Shown here: in pieces, positions 53,537 through 63,273 of the stretch | Position numbering within the stretch: the stretch's first letter is position 1 | How the letters are laid out: each line of letters opens with the position of its first letter | From: an uncultured Bacteroidales bacterium | GTDB lineage: Bacteria; Bacteroidota; Bacteroidia; Bacteroidales; Marinilabiliaceae | Direction: 5' to 3' | NCBI GenBank assembly: GCA_937892255.1 | Contig: CALAUL010000081.1 | Span: 19,224-83,223, forward strand | DNA length: 64,000 bases | Translations under genes and position numbers: made by a program | Notes under the pieces: model-generated | The model's input: the letters and a program-made list of their open reading frames with translations, nothing else | Databases searched by the model: none | What the model was told of the DNA's origin: nothing

Positions 53537-54520
53537 CAGATAACATGGCCAAACGAAGATACAGATTGGAGCGATGTGCTCGATGAAGCCATAGAGTGTT
53601 ACAAGAATATCGTTGCCACAATAACAAAATACGAACCAATGGTCATCGTGGCGCGAGACAGAGGAGAAGTAGAGCGACATCTGACAAAAGAACAACTCGG
53701 ACGTGTGACGATAGTAGAGGCTCCGATAAATGACACATGGGCTCGTGACCACGGCTTCATAACAGTCGAAGAAGATGGCGTACCCGTGTTGCTCGATTTT
53801 CAATTTAATGGTTGGGGATTGAAATTTGCTTCGGACAAGGACAACATGATAAACCGTTACCTCTACAAGGCGTTGTTTGAAGAAAGAGGTTACAGATATG
53901 AAAATCATTTGGGTTTTACATTAGAAGGTGGCTCGATAGAGAGCAACGGAGAGGGAATGCTCCTTACGACGGAGGAGTGTCTCAGTTCGCCGAACCGAAA
54001 CGGAGATATGACACAGAGCGACATATCGGAGTCGTTGGACGCATTCTTTGAATTGGAGTCAATACGGTGGCTTGGCAGTGGATACCTTGCCGGAGACGAT
54101 ACCGACAGTCATATAGACACATTGGCACGTCTTGCACCCGACAACACAGTACTCTATGTCAAATGTGACGATGAAACAGACGAGCATTACGAAGCGTTGA
54201 AAGCCATGGAGGACGAGTTGAAAGCCATGCGCACCAAAGATGACGAGCCGTTCAACCTTGTTGCATTGCCGATGTGCAGTGCCGTGTATGACCCGGAAAA
54301 TGGAGAACGATTGCCGGCTACATATGCCAATTTCCTATATGTCAACGGGGCAGTAATAGTTCCGACGTACAATGTGCCGGAAGATACAACGGCGGTGGAG
54401 ATATTCAGAGCGACATTCCCCGACAGAAAGATAGAGACAGTCGACTGTTCGGTATTGATAAGACAGCATGGGTCGTTGCACTGTGTGACGATGCAGTTTC
54501 CAAAGAGCGTAAAATTATAA
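53384..54520 (+). CDS. aguA: Agmatine deiminase with duplicated N-terminus
   Basis: The enzyme hydrolyses agmatine to N-carbamoylputrescine. Family motifs are AEWEEQSFVQITWP, NDTWARDHGF near 115 with the catalytic Asp, LEGGSIESNGEG near 183, the histidine in DDTDSHIDTLARL near 240 and the catalytic cysteine in HGSLHCVTMQFP near 368. The odd feature is the start: the first 26 codons are a diverged tandem copy of the next 25, so the protein has an extra acidic N-terminal unit. The second ATG at 53462 would give the normal family N-terminus, so the true start is uncertain. The next gene, aguB, starts 4 bp after the stop. Confidence 0.92.
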   Translation: MEYLMNDIDDDKDRSLSLEWEGQPFVMEYANDIDCDVVRRLPAEWEEQSFVQITWPNEDTDWSDVLDEAIECYKNIVATITKYEPMVIVARDRGEVERHLTKEQLGRVTIVEAPINDTWARDHGFITVEEDGVPVLLDFQFNGWGLKFASDKDNMINRYLYKALFEERGYRYENHLGFTLEGGSIESNGEGMLLTTEECLSSPNRNGDMTQSDISESLDAFFELESIRWLGSGYLAGDDTDSHIDTLARLAPDNTVLYVKCDDETDEHYEALKAMEDELKAMRTKDDEPFNLVALPMCSAVYDPENGERLPATYANFLYVNGAVIVPTYNVPEDTTAVEIFRATFPDRKIETVDCSVLIRQHGSLHCVTMQFPKSVKL

Positions 54521-54524
54521 CGAG

Positions 54525-55412
54525 ATGACAAGAAAGATAAAAGTAGGATTGATACAGCAGAGCGTCAGTCTGCCGGTGGAGCAGAACATGGCGAAACTGA
54601 AAAAGAATATAGAAGATGTAGCCGGTCGTGGCGCAGAACTTGTGGTATTGCAGGAGTTGCACAACACACCCTATTTCTGTCAGACGGAAGACACGGAGAT
54701 GTTTGAATATGCGGAGCCAATACCCGGACCGTCGACAGACTACTACGGAGCAATAGCCAAAGAGTTGGGCATAGTGCTTGTAACATCGCTCTTCGAACGC
54801 AGAATGGCAGGGTTGTATCACAATACTGCCGTTGTCTTTGACAAAGACGGAACGATAGCAGGAAAATATCGGAAGATGCATATTCCCGACGACCCTGCAT
54901 ATTACGAGAAGTTTTATTTCACGCCGGGCGATATAGGCTTTGAGCCGATAGAGACAAGCATAGGCAAGTTGGGCGTCTTGGTGTGTTGGGACCAATGGTA
55001 TCCCGAGGCAGCACGTCTGATGGCAATGAAAGGAGCCGAAATGCTCATCTATCCCACAGCCATAGGCTGGGAGAGTACAGATACCCCCGAAGAGAAAGAG
55101 CGTCAACGTTGTGCATGGGAGACAGTACAGAGAGGTCATGCCGTGGCAAATGGCATGAACGTCATAACGGTCAACAGAATAGGATATGAAGCCGACCCTT
55201 CGGGAGTGACGGGAGGCATAGAGTTCTGGGGTAACAGCTTTGTTGCCGGTCCGCAGGGGGAGATGCTCTTCAGAGGGTCAAATAAGAACGAAGAGAATAC
55301 CATAGTAGAGATAGACATCAAACGTTCGGAAGATGTCCGACGAATATGGCCATTCTTCAGAGACAGGCGCATAGACAGCTATGGAGACATCACAAAACGC
55401 ATGAGAGATTAA
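54525..55412 (+). CDS. aguB: N-carbamoylputrescine amidase
   Basis: This 295-residue nitrilase-superfamily enzyme makes putrescine from N-carbamoylputrescine, the step after AguA. The Glu-Lys-Cys triad is visible: glutamate in LVVLQELHNTPYFC near 42, lysine in GKYRKMHIPDDP near 121 and cysteine in LGVLVCWDQWYPEAARL near 158. Adjacent aguA confirms the pathway. No signal peptide is present. The following dcp gene begins 13 bp downstream. Confidence 0.95.
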   Translation: MTRKIKVGLIQQSVSLPVEQNMAKLKKNIEDVAGRGAELVVLQELHNTPYFCQTEDTEMFEYAEPIPGPSTDYYGAIAKELGIVLVTSLFERRMAGLYHNTAVVFDKDGTIAGKYRKMHIPDDPAYYEKFYFTPGDIGFEPIETSIGKLGVLVCWDQWYPEAARLMAMKGAEMLIYPTAIGWESTDTPEEKERQRCAWETVQRGHAVANGMNVITVNRIGYEADPSGVTGGIEFWGNSFVAGPQGEMLFRGSNKNEENTIVEIDIKRSEDVRRIWPFFRDRRIDSYGDITKRMRD

Positions 55413-55425
55413 AAACATACGGAGT

Positions 55426-57534
55426 ATGAAGACAAAGATAATAACATTAATGACACTAACGACAATTATGGCATCGTGTGACATGAAGCAAGACAATGTG
55501 TTGATGAATGAAGAGTTTGAGACACCATACGGAGTGCCTCCCTTCGAGCAGATAAAATATTCGGACTATGTGCCGGCTTTCGAAGCTGCCTTAAAGTCGT
55601 GTAATGAGACGGTAGAACTCATAGTGAGCAATCGTAACGAAGCCACATTTGAAAATACCATCATACCCTTTGACCGTCGCGAGATACATCTAAGTACCCT
55701 CACAAACATATTGTTCGGACTTAGAGAGACGGAAAACTGCGATTCGTTGTCGGCAATAGCTGAGGTTGTGCTACCGATGTTGACATCGTACAGCGATGAC
55801 GTGGTGATGAATAAACCGCTCTTTGAACGAATAAAGAGAGTCTACGACACACGCAAAGAGGCAGGTCTTGACAGTTCGCAGATACGTGTTGTGGAGAAGT
55901 ATTACGATGACTTTGTACGCAATGGAGCGTTGCTTTCGGACAAAGACCAAGAGACACTGCGAGGATATAATCAGGAGTTGTCGTTGCTACAACTCAACTT
56001 TGGCAACAACCTCTTGGAGGAGACGAATAGCAGTTTTCGCCTATTGATAGACAGTGTGCCAGACCTTGCCGGATTGCCCGAGGGAGTCGTAGCCTCAGCC
56101 GCAGAGCGAGCAAAGGAGGCAGGCGAAGATGGCAAATGGCTCTTCACGCTCAGCAAGGCAAGCATGATACCATTCCTCACATATTCGGAGCGTCAAGACC
56201 TTCGCAAGGCCCTTTATGACGGCTATTGCATGAGAGGCAACAACGGCAACAAGTACGACAATAAAGAAATATTGGCAAAGATGGCAACGATAAGAGCGAA
56301 GAGAGCCGCTCTTTTAGGATATGCCAATCATGCCGAATACGTCATAGCCGAGAATATGGCTAAGACACCACAAGCCGTAGAGACCTTTTTGATGAACCTG
56401 TGGACACCGGCATTGAAGAAAGCAAATGCAGAGTTGCGCGAGATGAAAAACTTCGCCTACCGATACGACCGCACAACGAAGATAGAGGCGTGCGACTGGT
56501 TCTACTGGGCAGAGAAGTTGCGCAAGGCGAAATATGATGTCGATGAGCAGATGTTGTCGGAGTACTTCGTATTGGAAAACGTACAGAAAGGAATGTTTGA
56601 AGTCGCAACAAAACTCTATGGAGTGACATTCAAGAAGATAGAAGAAATACCATTGTACAACCCCAACAATGTAGTATATGAAGTCAGTGAAGCCAACGGC
56701 GAATATATAGGACTGATATACTTTGACTTTCACCCTCGAGCATCGAAGGGCGGAGGTGCATGGTGTACAGGATTCCGTGATGCTCTCGATAACTTCGACG
56801 GCACACGCACACCGGCTCAAGTATCTATCGTATGCAATTTCACGACGCCGACAGCCGACACCCCGGCATTGTTGACATTTGACGAAGTGCAGACAATGTT
56901 CCATGAGTTCGGACATGGCTTGCATGCATTGTTCTCAAGTGGCAAATATCGCAAGACAGCAGGAGTGGTTCCGCGAGATTACGTGGAGTTGCCATCGCAG
57001 ATAATGGAACATTGGGCGGCAGAACCGGAGGTAATGAAGATGTATGGTCGTCACTATAAGAGTGGCGACACGATACCAGACGCATTGATAGAGAAACTGA
57101 AGTCGGCAGGCACATTTAATCAAGGTTTTGCTACGGTGGAGTATCTTGCGGCATCGCTCTTGGACCTCAAGTGGCATACGTTGTCGGCTGATACGACGGT
57201 AGCAAATGTCAATAAGTTTGAAGCAGACGCAATGAAAGCCATAGGCCTCATGGAGGAGATAGTGCCGCGCTATCGTTCAACATATTTCGCACACATCTTC
57301 GATGGCGGATATTCGGCCGGATATTACGTCTACATGTGGGCTGAACTATTGGATTGTGACGCATTCAACGCATACAAAGAGACGGGCGACCTATACAATC
57401 AGGACTTGGCAGGCAAGTTTAGAAAACATTGTCTGTCGGAGATAGGCGAATATGACCAAATGGGTCAGTACGTCAAGTTTAGAGGACAAGAGCCAAATAT
57501 TGAATACTTGCTCGAAAACAGAGGTCTTAAGTAG
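55426..57534 (+). CDS. dcp: M3 peptidyl-dipeptidase, lipoprotein
   Basis: The 702-residue M3 peptidase of the Dcp/oligopeptidase A type has a lipoprotein signal (cysteine near residue 18 in IMASCDM). The zinc motif is in TMFHEFGHGLHALFS near residue 490, with the downstream glutamate in the ELPSQIMEHWA segment. It removes C-terminal dipeptides or cleaves small peptides. It is the third gene after aguA-aguB and the second M3 peptidase within 10 kb. Confidence 0.93.
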   Translation: MKTKIITLMTLTTIMASCDMKQDNVLMNEEFETPYGVPPFEQIKYSDYVPAFEAALKSCNETVELIVSNRNEATFENTIIPFDRREIHLSTLTNILFGLRETENCDSLSAIAEVVLPMLTSYSDDVVMNKPLFERIKRVYDTRKEAGLDSSQIRVVEKYYDDFVRNGALLSDKDQETLRGYNQELSLLQLNFGNNLLEETNSSFRLLIDSVPDLAGLPEGVVASAAERAKEAGEDGKWLFTLSKASMIPFLTYSERQDLRKALYDGYCMRGNNGNKYDNKEILAKMATIRAKRAALLGYANHAEYVIAENMAKTPQAVETFLMNLWTPALKKANAELREMKNFAYRYDRTTKIEACDWFYWAEKLRKAKYDVDEQMLSEYFVLENVQKGMFEVATKLYGVTFKKIEEIPLYNPNNVVYEVSEANGEYIGLIYFDFHPRASKGGGAWCTGFRDALDNFDGTRTPAQVSIVCNFTTPTADTPALLTFDEVQTMFHEFGHGLHALFSSGKYRKTAGVVPRDYVELPSQIMEHWAAEPEVMKMYGRHYKSGDTIPDALIEKLKSAGTFNQGFATVEYLAASLLDLKWHTLSADTTVANVNKFEADAMKAIGLMEEIVPRYRSTYFAHIFDGGYSAGYYVYMWAELLDCDAFNAYKETGDLYNQDLAGKFRKHCLSEIGEYDQMGQYVKFRGQEPNIEYLLENRGLK

Positions 57535-57609
57535 AAGCAACGAACATCGGGTGTGGAGAATACAAAACTCCATGCCCGTTATTTTGATACAACAGAAAAC
57601 ACGAGGAAT

Positions 57610-58245
57610 ATGGCAAATATAGAAAAGCTAAATCAAGAGTCGCAGAAGAAAGAGTTTTGCGAACTGCTTCGTTCTACAGGGCGTGAAGATATAGAATATG
57701 TGATAGAAGACCTTTCGGATATGGGATTCTTTGAAGCACCTGCATCGACACGATTTCATCTCTGCTACGAAGGCGGACTATGCGAACATTCGCTTAACGT
57801 CTGCAAGGTGGCATTGATGTTGCGCGAACAGATGATACAGATGAAGCCCGAGATGGAGCCGATGTTCCCGAAAGATAGTGTCATAATAGCAAGTCTGTTG
57901 CATGACGTATGTAAAGCCGATATCTACAAGCCCGTAGTAAAGAAGAAAAAGAACGATTTAGGCGTCATTGTCGATGTGCCGGGTTGGGACGTCGATTATA
58001 GTAACTTCCCTCTCGGTCATGGCGAGAAATCGGTGATAGTGATATTGAGAATGGGATTTGCGCTCACCGACGATGAGATAATGGCTATACGTTGGCACAT
58101 GACAGCGTGGGATTTGGCATTCCAAAGTGCGGAGATGAAGAACAGTCTGAATACAGCGAAAGAAAAATGTCCGTTGTGTGCACTTATACAAGCGGCAGAC
58201 GGATTGTCGGCAAATATATTGGAAAACGAAAAAGACGTAGAATGA
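57610..58245 (+). CDS. HD domain protein
   Basis: The protein of about 211 residues has a single HD metal-dependent phosphohydrolase domain. The first histidine is in GGLCEHSLNVCKVA, the H-D pair in IIASLLHDVCKADIY, and a later histidine in AIRWHMTAWD. I start it at the ATG 57610 (MANIEKLNQ); the GTG at 57553 is less likely. The substrate is unknown; such proteins often hydrolyse nucleotides. Its stop overlaps the next gene's start (ATGA). Confidence 0.8.
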   Translation: MANIEKLNQESQKKEFCELLRSTGREDIEYVIEDLSDMGFFEAPASTRFHLCYEGGLCEHSLNVCKVALMLREQMIQMKPEMEPMFPKDSVIIASLLHDVCKADIYKPVVKKKKNDLGVIVDVPGWDVDYSNFPLGHGEKSVIVILRMGFALTDDEIMAIRWHMTAWDLAFQSAEMKNSLNTAKEKCPLCALIQAADGLSANILENEKDVE

Positions 58246-60335
58246 TAAAGTATTGTTTATCTGCCCTCTTTGCCCTTTTAGTAACTTCATATTTGCGAGC
58301 AGAGGAGTCCGATTGGCTCATATTTCCCCAAGCCGGAGCAGAGCAGTGTGACGTCAAGGGAAGACCGACGTATTTTGCCAATCCGCATCAGACGGATATA
58401 TCGCCCCGAAACAGTGGCTATTATGAGTCGTTGGCAGATGGAATGGCATTGTGGAGAGTAGGCATAGCCTCAGAGAGTGCCGCGAATATGAATGTCATAT
58501 TGGAAGATGTCGTATTGTTGCCGGAGGAGCGGATAAAGATATATGCACCGTCAAGACCCTATGAAGCACAGATAGTGACGATAATGAACCTCGCAACCAA
58601 CGGCATAGTGCAAAGTCAGATAGTGAAAGGCGACTCTATCATCGTAGAGCATTGGGGCAGAGTAGATAGCGAGCCACAGCTGAAGATAACACGTGTCAAC
58701 TGCGGCTTCATGAATATCGACAGAGAACAAGGAGAAGAGAGAGCTAATAAAGTGGGAAACATCGGCGATTCGTCATCGTGCGAAGTAGATGCCACGTGCA
58801 ATGAGGAATACAAGGATGTGAAACAGTCGGTATGCAGATTGATAATAGACGGAGCCAGTTTCGGAACAGGCGTGTTGATAAACAACACATCTAACGATGG
58901 CACACCTTATGTTGCAACAGCCGCGCATGTGTTGTTAAATAGTAAGATAAAGACGTGTATAGCAGATTTCAACTTCGAACGACCTCTATGTAAGGAATAC
59001 ATCTCCAATAGCGATGGAGAACGAATAGAAGACGAAGCAGAGTTGGTTGTTTACTCCGAAATACACGATGTCGCAATATTGAAACTTGGTAAAAAACCAT
59101 CGGAAGATATAATGCCATATTGGGCAGGTTGGGACTTGAGTAAGTCGCACGATGGTATTGTACACTGCATACATCACCCTATGGGCGATGTCAGAAAAGC
59201 CTCTCAAGGCAAAGGAGCCAGAACGGCAAGTTATGATTCAGACAGGACAAACAACAACCTCTCTTTTGCAAAGAATAATCATTGGCTTGTAGGTGAATGG
59301 ACAGTGGGGACGACCGAAGGAGGCTCTTCGGGTTCGGGCTTGTTCAATAAAGATATGTATCTCATCGGTTTTCTCTCCGGAGGGTCAGCAACATGTCATC
59401 GTCCATACAACGACTATTTCTGGAGATTGGAGAACAGCTGGGAAATAGAGGGTTCAACGACGACAATAAAGAGCGTATTGGACCCCAAAGGAACCAATGC
59501 GACACGCTGTGAAGGCGCATATCACTACGAAACAAAGAAGTTGGAACAAGTCTTCAATATAGAAATATCAGACCCCGTGACAGCCGACAATAACGTCGAT
59601 TTTAAAGGTTATATAGCAGGTCATAACGGAGTCAAGACAACAGCCATAGCCGAAGGATACAACACAGAAGAAAAGTGCGTGGAAATATGCGGAATATATC
59701 TCGCACCACGTAAAGCAATGTCGTTCAACGGACAAACCTTTAACATCAAAGTTTGGTCGGATAAGGACGGAATGCCCGACGAAGTATTGTATGAAAAAAA
59801 CGACTTGTCAAATGCCACACTCAAACAAAAGAAACTCAATTATATACCCTTCGATGAACCATTGACAACAGAGAACGCTTTCCATATAGGTATTGAATTT
59901 GACTATGGAATGACAACATCTGACACAATATCCCTCTATTACACCTTTGCGAACCAAAAAGATGGAGCACGTTTTAAAAACAATGGCACATGGGAGCGAT
60001 ATTGCGATATGGTAGGCGTTGACGGATTAAAATGTGACTTGTACATTGGATATAAAGGCGTAGTAACAAACGGCGGAGAAGAAACTCTTGTAAATAAAGA
60101 TGTTGTAAATGACATCATGGTACAACGAAAGGGAAATAAACTTCATATTATCGGAACGGACTTGAAGACTGTGAGTATCTACGATGTCATGGGACGAAAG
60201 ATAAACTTGCAAAAGATAAACAAAGAAGCTGGACAAATCATCGTTGACATATCGTCGGTACAAAAAGGCGTATATCTGTTGAATATAACAACGCAAAGAG
60301 GCCAATCGACGATAAAAGTGTATGAAGGGTTGTAG
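58242..60335 (+). CDS. Secreted trypsin-like serine protease with T9SS sorting domain
   Basis: The 697-residue protein has a signal peptide (about 1-20, ending YLRAEE). After a propeptide-like region the chymotrypsin-fold domain shows the triad: histidine in ATAAHVLL, aspartate in HDVAILKL and serine in GGSSGSGLFNK. It resembles lysyl endopeptidase-type enzymes. The last 75 residues (VQRKGNKLHIIG..., with VSIYDVMGRKI and KGVYLLNITTQRG) form a type A C-terminal sorting domain of the type IX secretion system, so it should be exported to the surface. The start at 58242 overlaps the HD gene by 4 bp; the frame upstream is not coding. Confidence 0.9.
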   Translation: MIKYCLSALFALLVTSYLRAEESDWLIFPQAGAEQCDVKGRPTYFANPHQTDISPRNSGYYESLADGMALWRVGIASESAANMNVILEDVVLLPEERIKIYAPSRPYEAQIVTIMNLATNGIVQSQIVKGDSIIVEHWGRVDSEPQLKITRVNCGFMNIDREQGEERANKVGNIGDSSSCEVDATCNEEYKDVKQSVCRLIIDGASFGTGVLINNTSNDGTPYVATAAHVLLNSKIKTCIADFNFERPLCKEYISNSDGERIEDEAELVVYSEIHDVAILKLGKKPSEDIMPYWAGWDLSKSHDGIVHCIHHPMGDVRKASQGKGARTASYDSDRTNNNLSFAKNNHWLVGEWTVGTTEGGSSGSGLFNKDMYLIGFLSGGSATCHRPYNDYFWRLENSWEIEGSTTTIKSVLDPKGTNATRCEGAYHYETKKLEQVFNIEISDPVTADNNVDFKGYIAGHNGVKTTAIAEGYNTEEKCVEICGIYLAPRKAMSFNGQTFNIKVWSDKDGMPDEVLYEKNDLSNATLKQKKLNYIPFDEPLTTENAFHIGIEFDYGMTTSDTISLYYTFANQKDGARFKNNGTWERYCDMVGVDGLKCDLYIGYKGVVTNGGEETLVNKDVVNDIMVQRKGNKLHIIGTDLKTVSIYDVMGRKINLQKINKEAGQIIVDISSVQKGVYLLNITTQRGQSTIKVYEGL

Positions 60336-60363
60336 TAGCAAGAAAGAGAGGATAGAATAACAA

Positions 60364-61266
60364 ATGAAAATAAAACATTGGATAGAAGCATTTAGGTTAA
60401 GGACATTGTTGTTGTCCTTTTCCCTCATAATAATGGGTTCGACAATAGCCTATTGTGAGGGAGATTTTAACACAGAGACCTTTGTCATGGCATTGCTGAC
60501 GACACTCTTTCTGCAGATATTGTCCAATATCGCCAACGACTATGGCGATGCCGTGAGTGGAGCCGACTATGCCGGCAGAGTAGGACCGGCAAGGCAAGTA
60601 CAGAGCGGAGCCATAAGCCGTCAGGAGATGAAACGAGCCATATATGTCTTTGTCATACTGTCGTTAGTCAGCGGAGTAATGTTGCTCATGCAATGCAAAG
60701 CCGTCTTGGGTTGGAACGGAGTGTTGAAGATGTTTCTGCTTGGTGTAGCGAGTATCATGGCAGCGATATGTTATACCGTAGGAAAGAAACCATACGGATA
60801 CATGGGCATGGGAGATGTATTCGTCTTTGTATTCTTCGGATTGGTAGGAGTAGAGGGTAGTTATGTGTTGTATGGAGGCGAATTGTCGTTGTGGGTATTA
60901 TTGCCGGCGTCGAGTGTAGGCCTGCTATCAATGGCGGTGCTGAACATGAACAACATGCGAGACATGGAGAGTGATAATCGTTCGGGGAAAAAGACAATCA
61001 TAGTTCGACATGGCATAGAGTGGGGCAAGAAGTACCAAACAGTGCTTGTCATAGGAGCATTTGTGTTGATGGGAATATACGTCTGCTTTCAAGGTAGTGT
61101 ATATCAATATGGATACATGATAGCAATTCCGATATTTGCGAAACACCTTGTGGAGGTATGGCGTAATAAGGAGAGTAGATTGTTAGATGGGCAGTTGAAA
61201 GTGGTATCCATGGGAACGTTGGTGATGGTTATGGGATATGTCATCGGAACAATCTTGGAAATGTAA
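60364..61266 (+). CDS. menA: 1,4-dihydroxy-2-naphthoate polyprenyltransferase
   Basis: MenA attaches the polyprenyl chain in menaquinone synthesis. The 300-residue UbiA-family membrane protein has eight or nine hydrophobic segments. The first aspartate motif is in NIANDYGDAVSGAD near 55 and the second in NNMRDMESD near 200. GPARQVQSGAIS follows the first, as in other MenA proteins. It begins 28 bp after the protease gene and lies 44 bp before pepP. Confidence 0.93.
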   Translation: MKIKHWIEAFRLRTLLLSFSLIIMGSTIAYCEGDFNTETFVMALLTTLFLQILSNIANDYGDAVSGADYAGRVGPARQVQSGAISRQEMKRAIYVFVILSLVSGVMLLMQCKAVLGWNGVLKMFLLGVASIMAAICYTVGKKPYGYMGMGDVFVFVFFGLVGVEGSYVLYGGELSLWVLLPASSVGLLSMAVLNMNNMRDMESDNRSGKKTIIVRHGIEWGKKYQTVLVIGAFVLMGIYVCFQGSVYQYGYMIAIPIFAKHLVEVWRNKESRLLDGQLKVVSMGTLVMVMGYVIGTILEM

Positions 61267-61310
61267 AAGATAAAAGATAATTTTACGAGAGAACAAAAAC
61301 GAGAATCATT

Positions 61311-63110
61311 ATGGATACAGTAAATGAAAGAATAATGAGAGTTCGCGACATGATGGAGAGACGCGGACTTGATGCTTTTTTGGTGTTGACAGAAGACCCA
61401 CATGGCAGTGAATATCCCGCAACATATTGGAAATTCAGAGAATTCTTGTCGGGGTTTAATGGTTCTGCCGGAGTATTGCTAATCACAAAGCAGCATGTTG
61501 GGTTGTGGACCGATTCTCGCTACTATTTGCAAGCAGAGAAACAACTGAGAGGGACGAGCATAGAATTATTTAAACAAGGCACGCCCGGAGTCCCGGATTA
61601 TGTATCGTATCTCACATACGTATTACCATCGGGCAGTGTAGTGGGAGTAGATGGTTTTACCCTGTCATATAGCAAATACAAAGAGATGCGCAAAGCACTT
61701 GACCCGTTTGATATAAGGATAAAATTCAAAGTAGATATACATGAAGATGTCTTTGTTCCAAGAGAAGCACTTCCCACAGACGAAGTGACGGAAATGTTGC
61801 CAGATGTGGCAGGACTTACGCGACTTGAGAAAGTGGCACAAGTGAGAGACCTGATGATAAAGAACAATGTGACACATTACATAGTGAGTGCATTGGACGA
61901 TATAGCATGGCTGACCAACCTCAGAGGAACAGACGTAGAGTACAATCCGGTGTTTTACGCCTACATGATAATAACTCACGATGAAGAACATCTCTACATC
62001 AATCCACATAAGTTGACATCAACAATAAGTCGACGATTAGACGAAGACGGAATAAAAGTGTCGTTGTACGACCATTTTGAAAAGAACTTAGGTAATTTGT
62101 CCGAAGGTTCCGTTGTCTATTATGACAATCAGCGAGCATCGGTTAGAAACATCTACGCACTTCCGGATAACGTCAAAAAGATAGGCGGAAACAGCTTGAT
62201 AGGCAAGTTGAAAGGTTGCAAATCGGCAGTAGAAATAAAGCATATACACTCGGCGCATGAGCGAGATGGAGTAGCGATGGTCAGATTCCTCTATTGGCTG
62301 ACGAGAGCCATGGAATTGAATACACGTCTTACAGAGATGGACATTGCCGAAGAATTGCTCTCATTCAGGAAAGACCAGCCATATTTCATGGGAGAGTCAT
62401 TCGGAACAATATCGGCCTACGGTTCAAATGCCGCCATAGTGCACTATTCGCCAACGATAGAGACCAACAAAATTGTAGAACCAAAAGGCTTCTTATTGTT
62501 GGATTCCGGAGGACAATATGTAGACGGAACGACAGACCTGACACGAACCATCGCCATGGGAGATTTGACCGAACAGCAATGCAGAGATTATACCTTGGTG
62601 TTGAAGGGGCATATAGCACTTGCCACACAGCAATTTCCGGAAGGGACACGAGGCGTACAACTTGACACATTGGCACGAATGGCGATGTGGCAGGAGGGAA
62701 TAGACTACGGACATGGCACAGGACATGGCGTAGGATACTTCCTGAGCGTACATGAAGGACCGCAGAGAATAGCCAAAGTAGACAACGGCAATGCCTTTGA
62801 AGAAGGAATGTTGACCTCTAATGAACCGGGCATATATAGAGCAGGACGTTATGGAATAAGGATAGAAAACCTTATGATGTGTGAAAAGGCAGAGGAGAGT
62901 TACTTTGGTAAATTCTTGAAATTCAGAAGTGTGACACTCTGTCCGATAGATACGAAGCCTATCGTCGTGGAGATGCTCACAGATAAAGAGTTGGCATGGC
63001 TAAATAGTTATCATGAGAAAGTAAGAACTGTCATAATGCCATATTTGGAACATTATCCGGAAGAGCAAGCATGGCTGGCAGAAGCGACAACAGCCCTTGT
63101 ACGAGGATAG
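61311..63110 (+). CDS. pepP: Aminopeptidase P family (M24B)
   Basis: The 599-residue enzyme removes N-terminal residues before proline. It is of the long three-domain form (two creatinase-like N-terminal domains, then the pita-bread metallopeptidase). The metal ligands are visible: aspartates in LLDSGGQYVDGTTDLTRT near 405, histidine in HGTGHGVGYFLSVHEGP near 475, glutamate in LTSNEPGIY near 505 and glutamate in IRIENLM near 520. Confidence 0.95.
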   Translation: MDTVNERIMRVRDMMERRGLDAFLVLTEDPHGSEYPATYWKFREFLSGFNGSAGVLLITKQHVGLWTDSRYYLQAEKQLRGTSIELFKQGTPGVPDYVSYLTYVLPSGSVVGVDGFTLSYSKYKEMRKALDPFDIRIKFKVDIHEDVFVPREALPTDEVTEMLPDVAGLTRLEKVAQVRDLMIKNNVTHYIVSALDDIAWLTNLRGTDVEYNPVFYAYMIITHDEEHLYINPHKLTSTISRRLDEDGIKVSLYDHFEKNLGNLSEGSVVYYDNQRASVRNIYALPDNVKKIGGNSLIGKLKGCKSAVEIKHIHSAHERDGVAMVRFLYWLTRAMELNTRLTEMDIAEELLSFRKDQPYFMGESFGTISAYGSNAAIVHYSPTIETNKIVEPKGFLLLDSGGQYVDGTTDLTRTIAMGDLTEQQCRDYTLVLKGHIALATQQFPEGTRGVQLDTLARMAMWQEGIDYGHGTGHGVGYFLSVHEGPQRIAKVDNGNAFEEGMLTSNEPGIYRAGRYGIRIENLMMCEKAEESYFGKFLKFRSVTLCPIDTKPIVVEMLTDKELAWLNSYHEKVRTVIMPYLEHYPEEQAWLAEATTALVRG

Positions 63111-63184
63111 AGCGGAGAAGAGTAGCATTCTTTAGACCAAGAATATGTCGGAAAGCAACCTCTGTTTTATCAAAAAGAGAGAAA

Positions 63185-63250
63185 GGCGTAATGATGTTGT
63201 AACGTTGTTGAAATGACGTTTGAAATGCGTTTGAAGAGCGTTTGAAAGAT
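63185..63250. repeat. 11-bp periodic array, core GTTTGAA
   Basis: Units start at 63185, 63196, 63207, 63218, 63229 and 63240. The last three begin GTTTGAA; 63207 is GTTGAAA, 63196 is GTTGTAA and 63185 is GGCGTAA, so the match decays to the left. It lies between the convergent pepP and DUF805 genes. Confidence 0.78.
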
Positions 63251-63273
63251 AGATAATGGTGCGCACCTATTTT

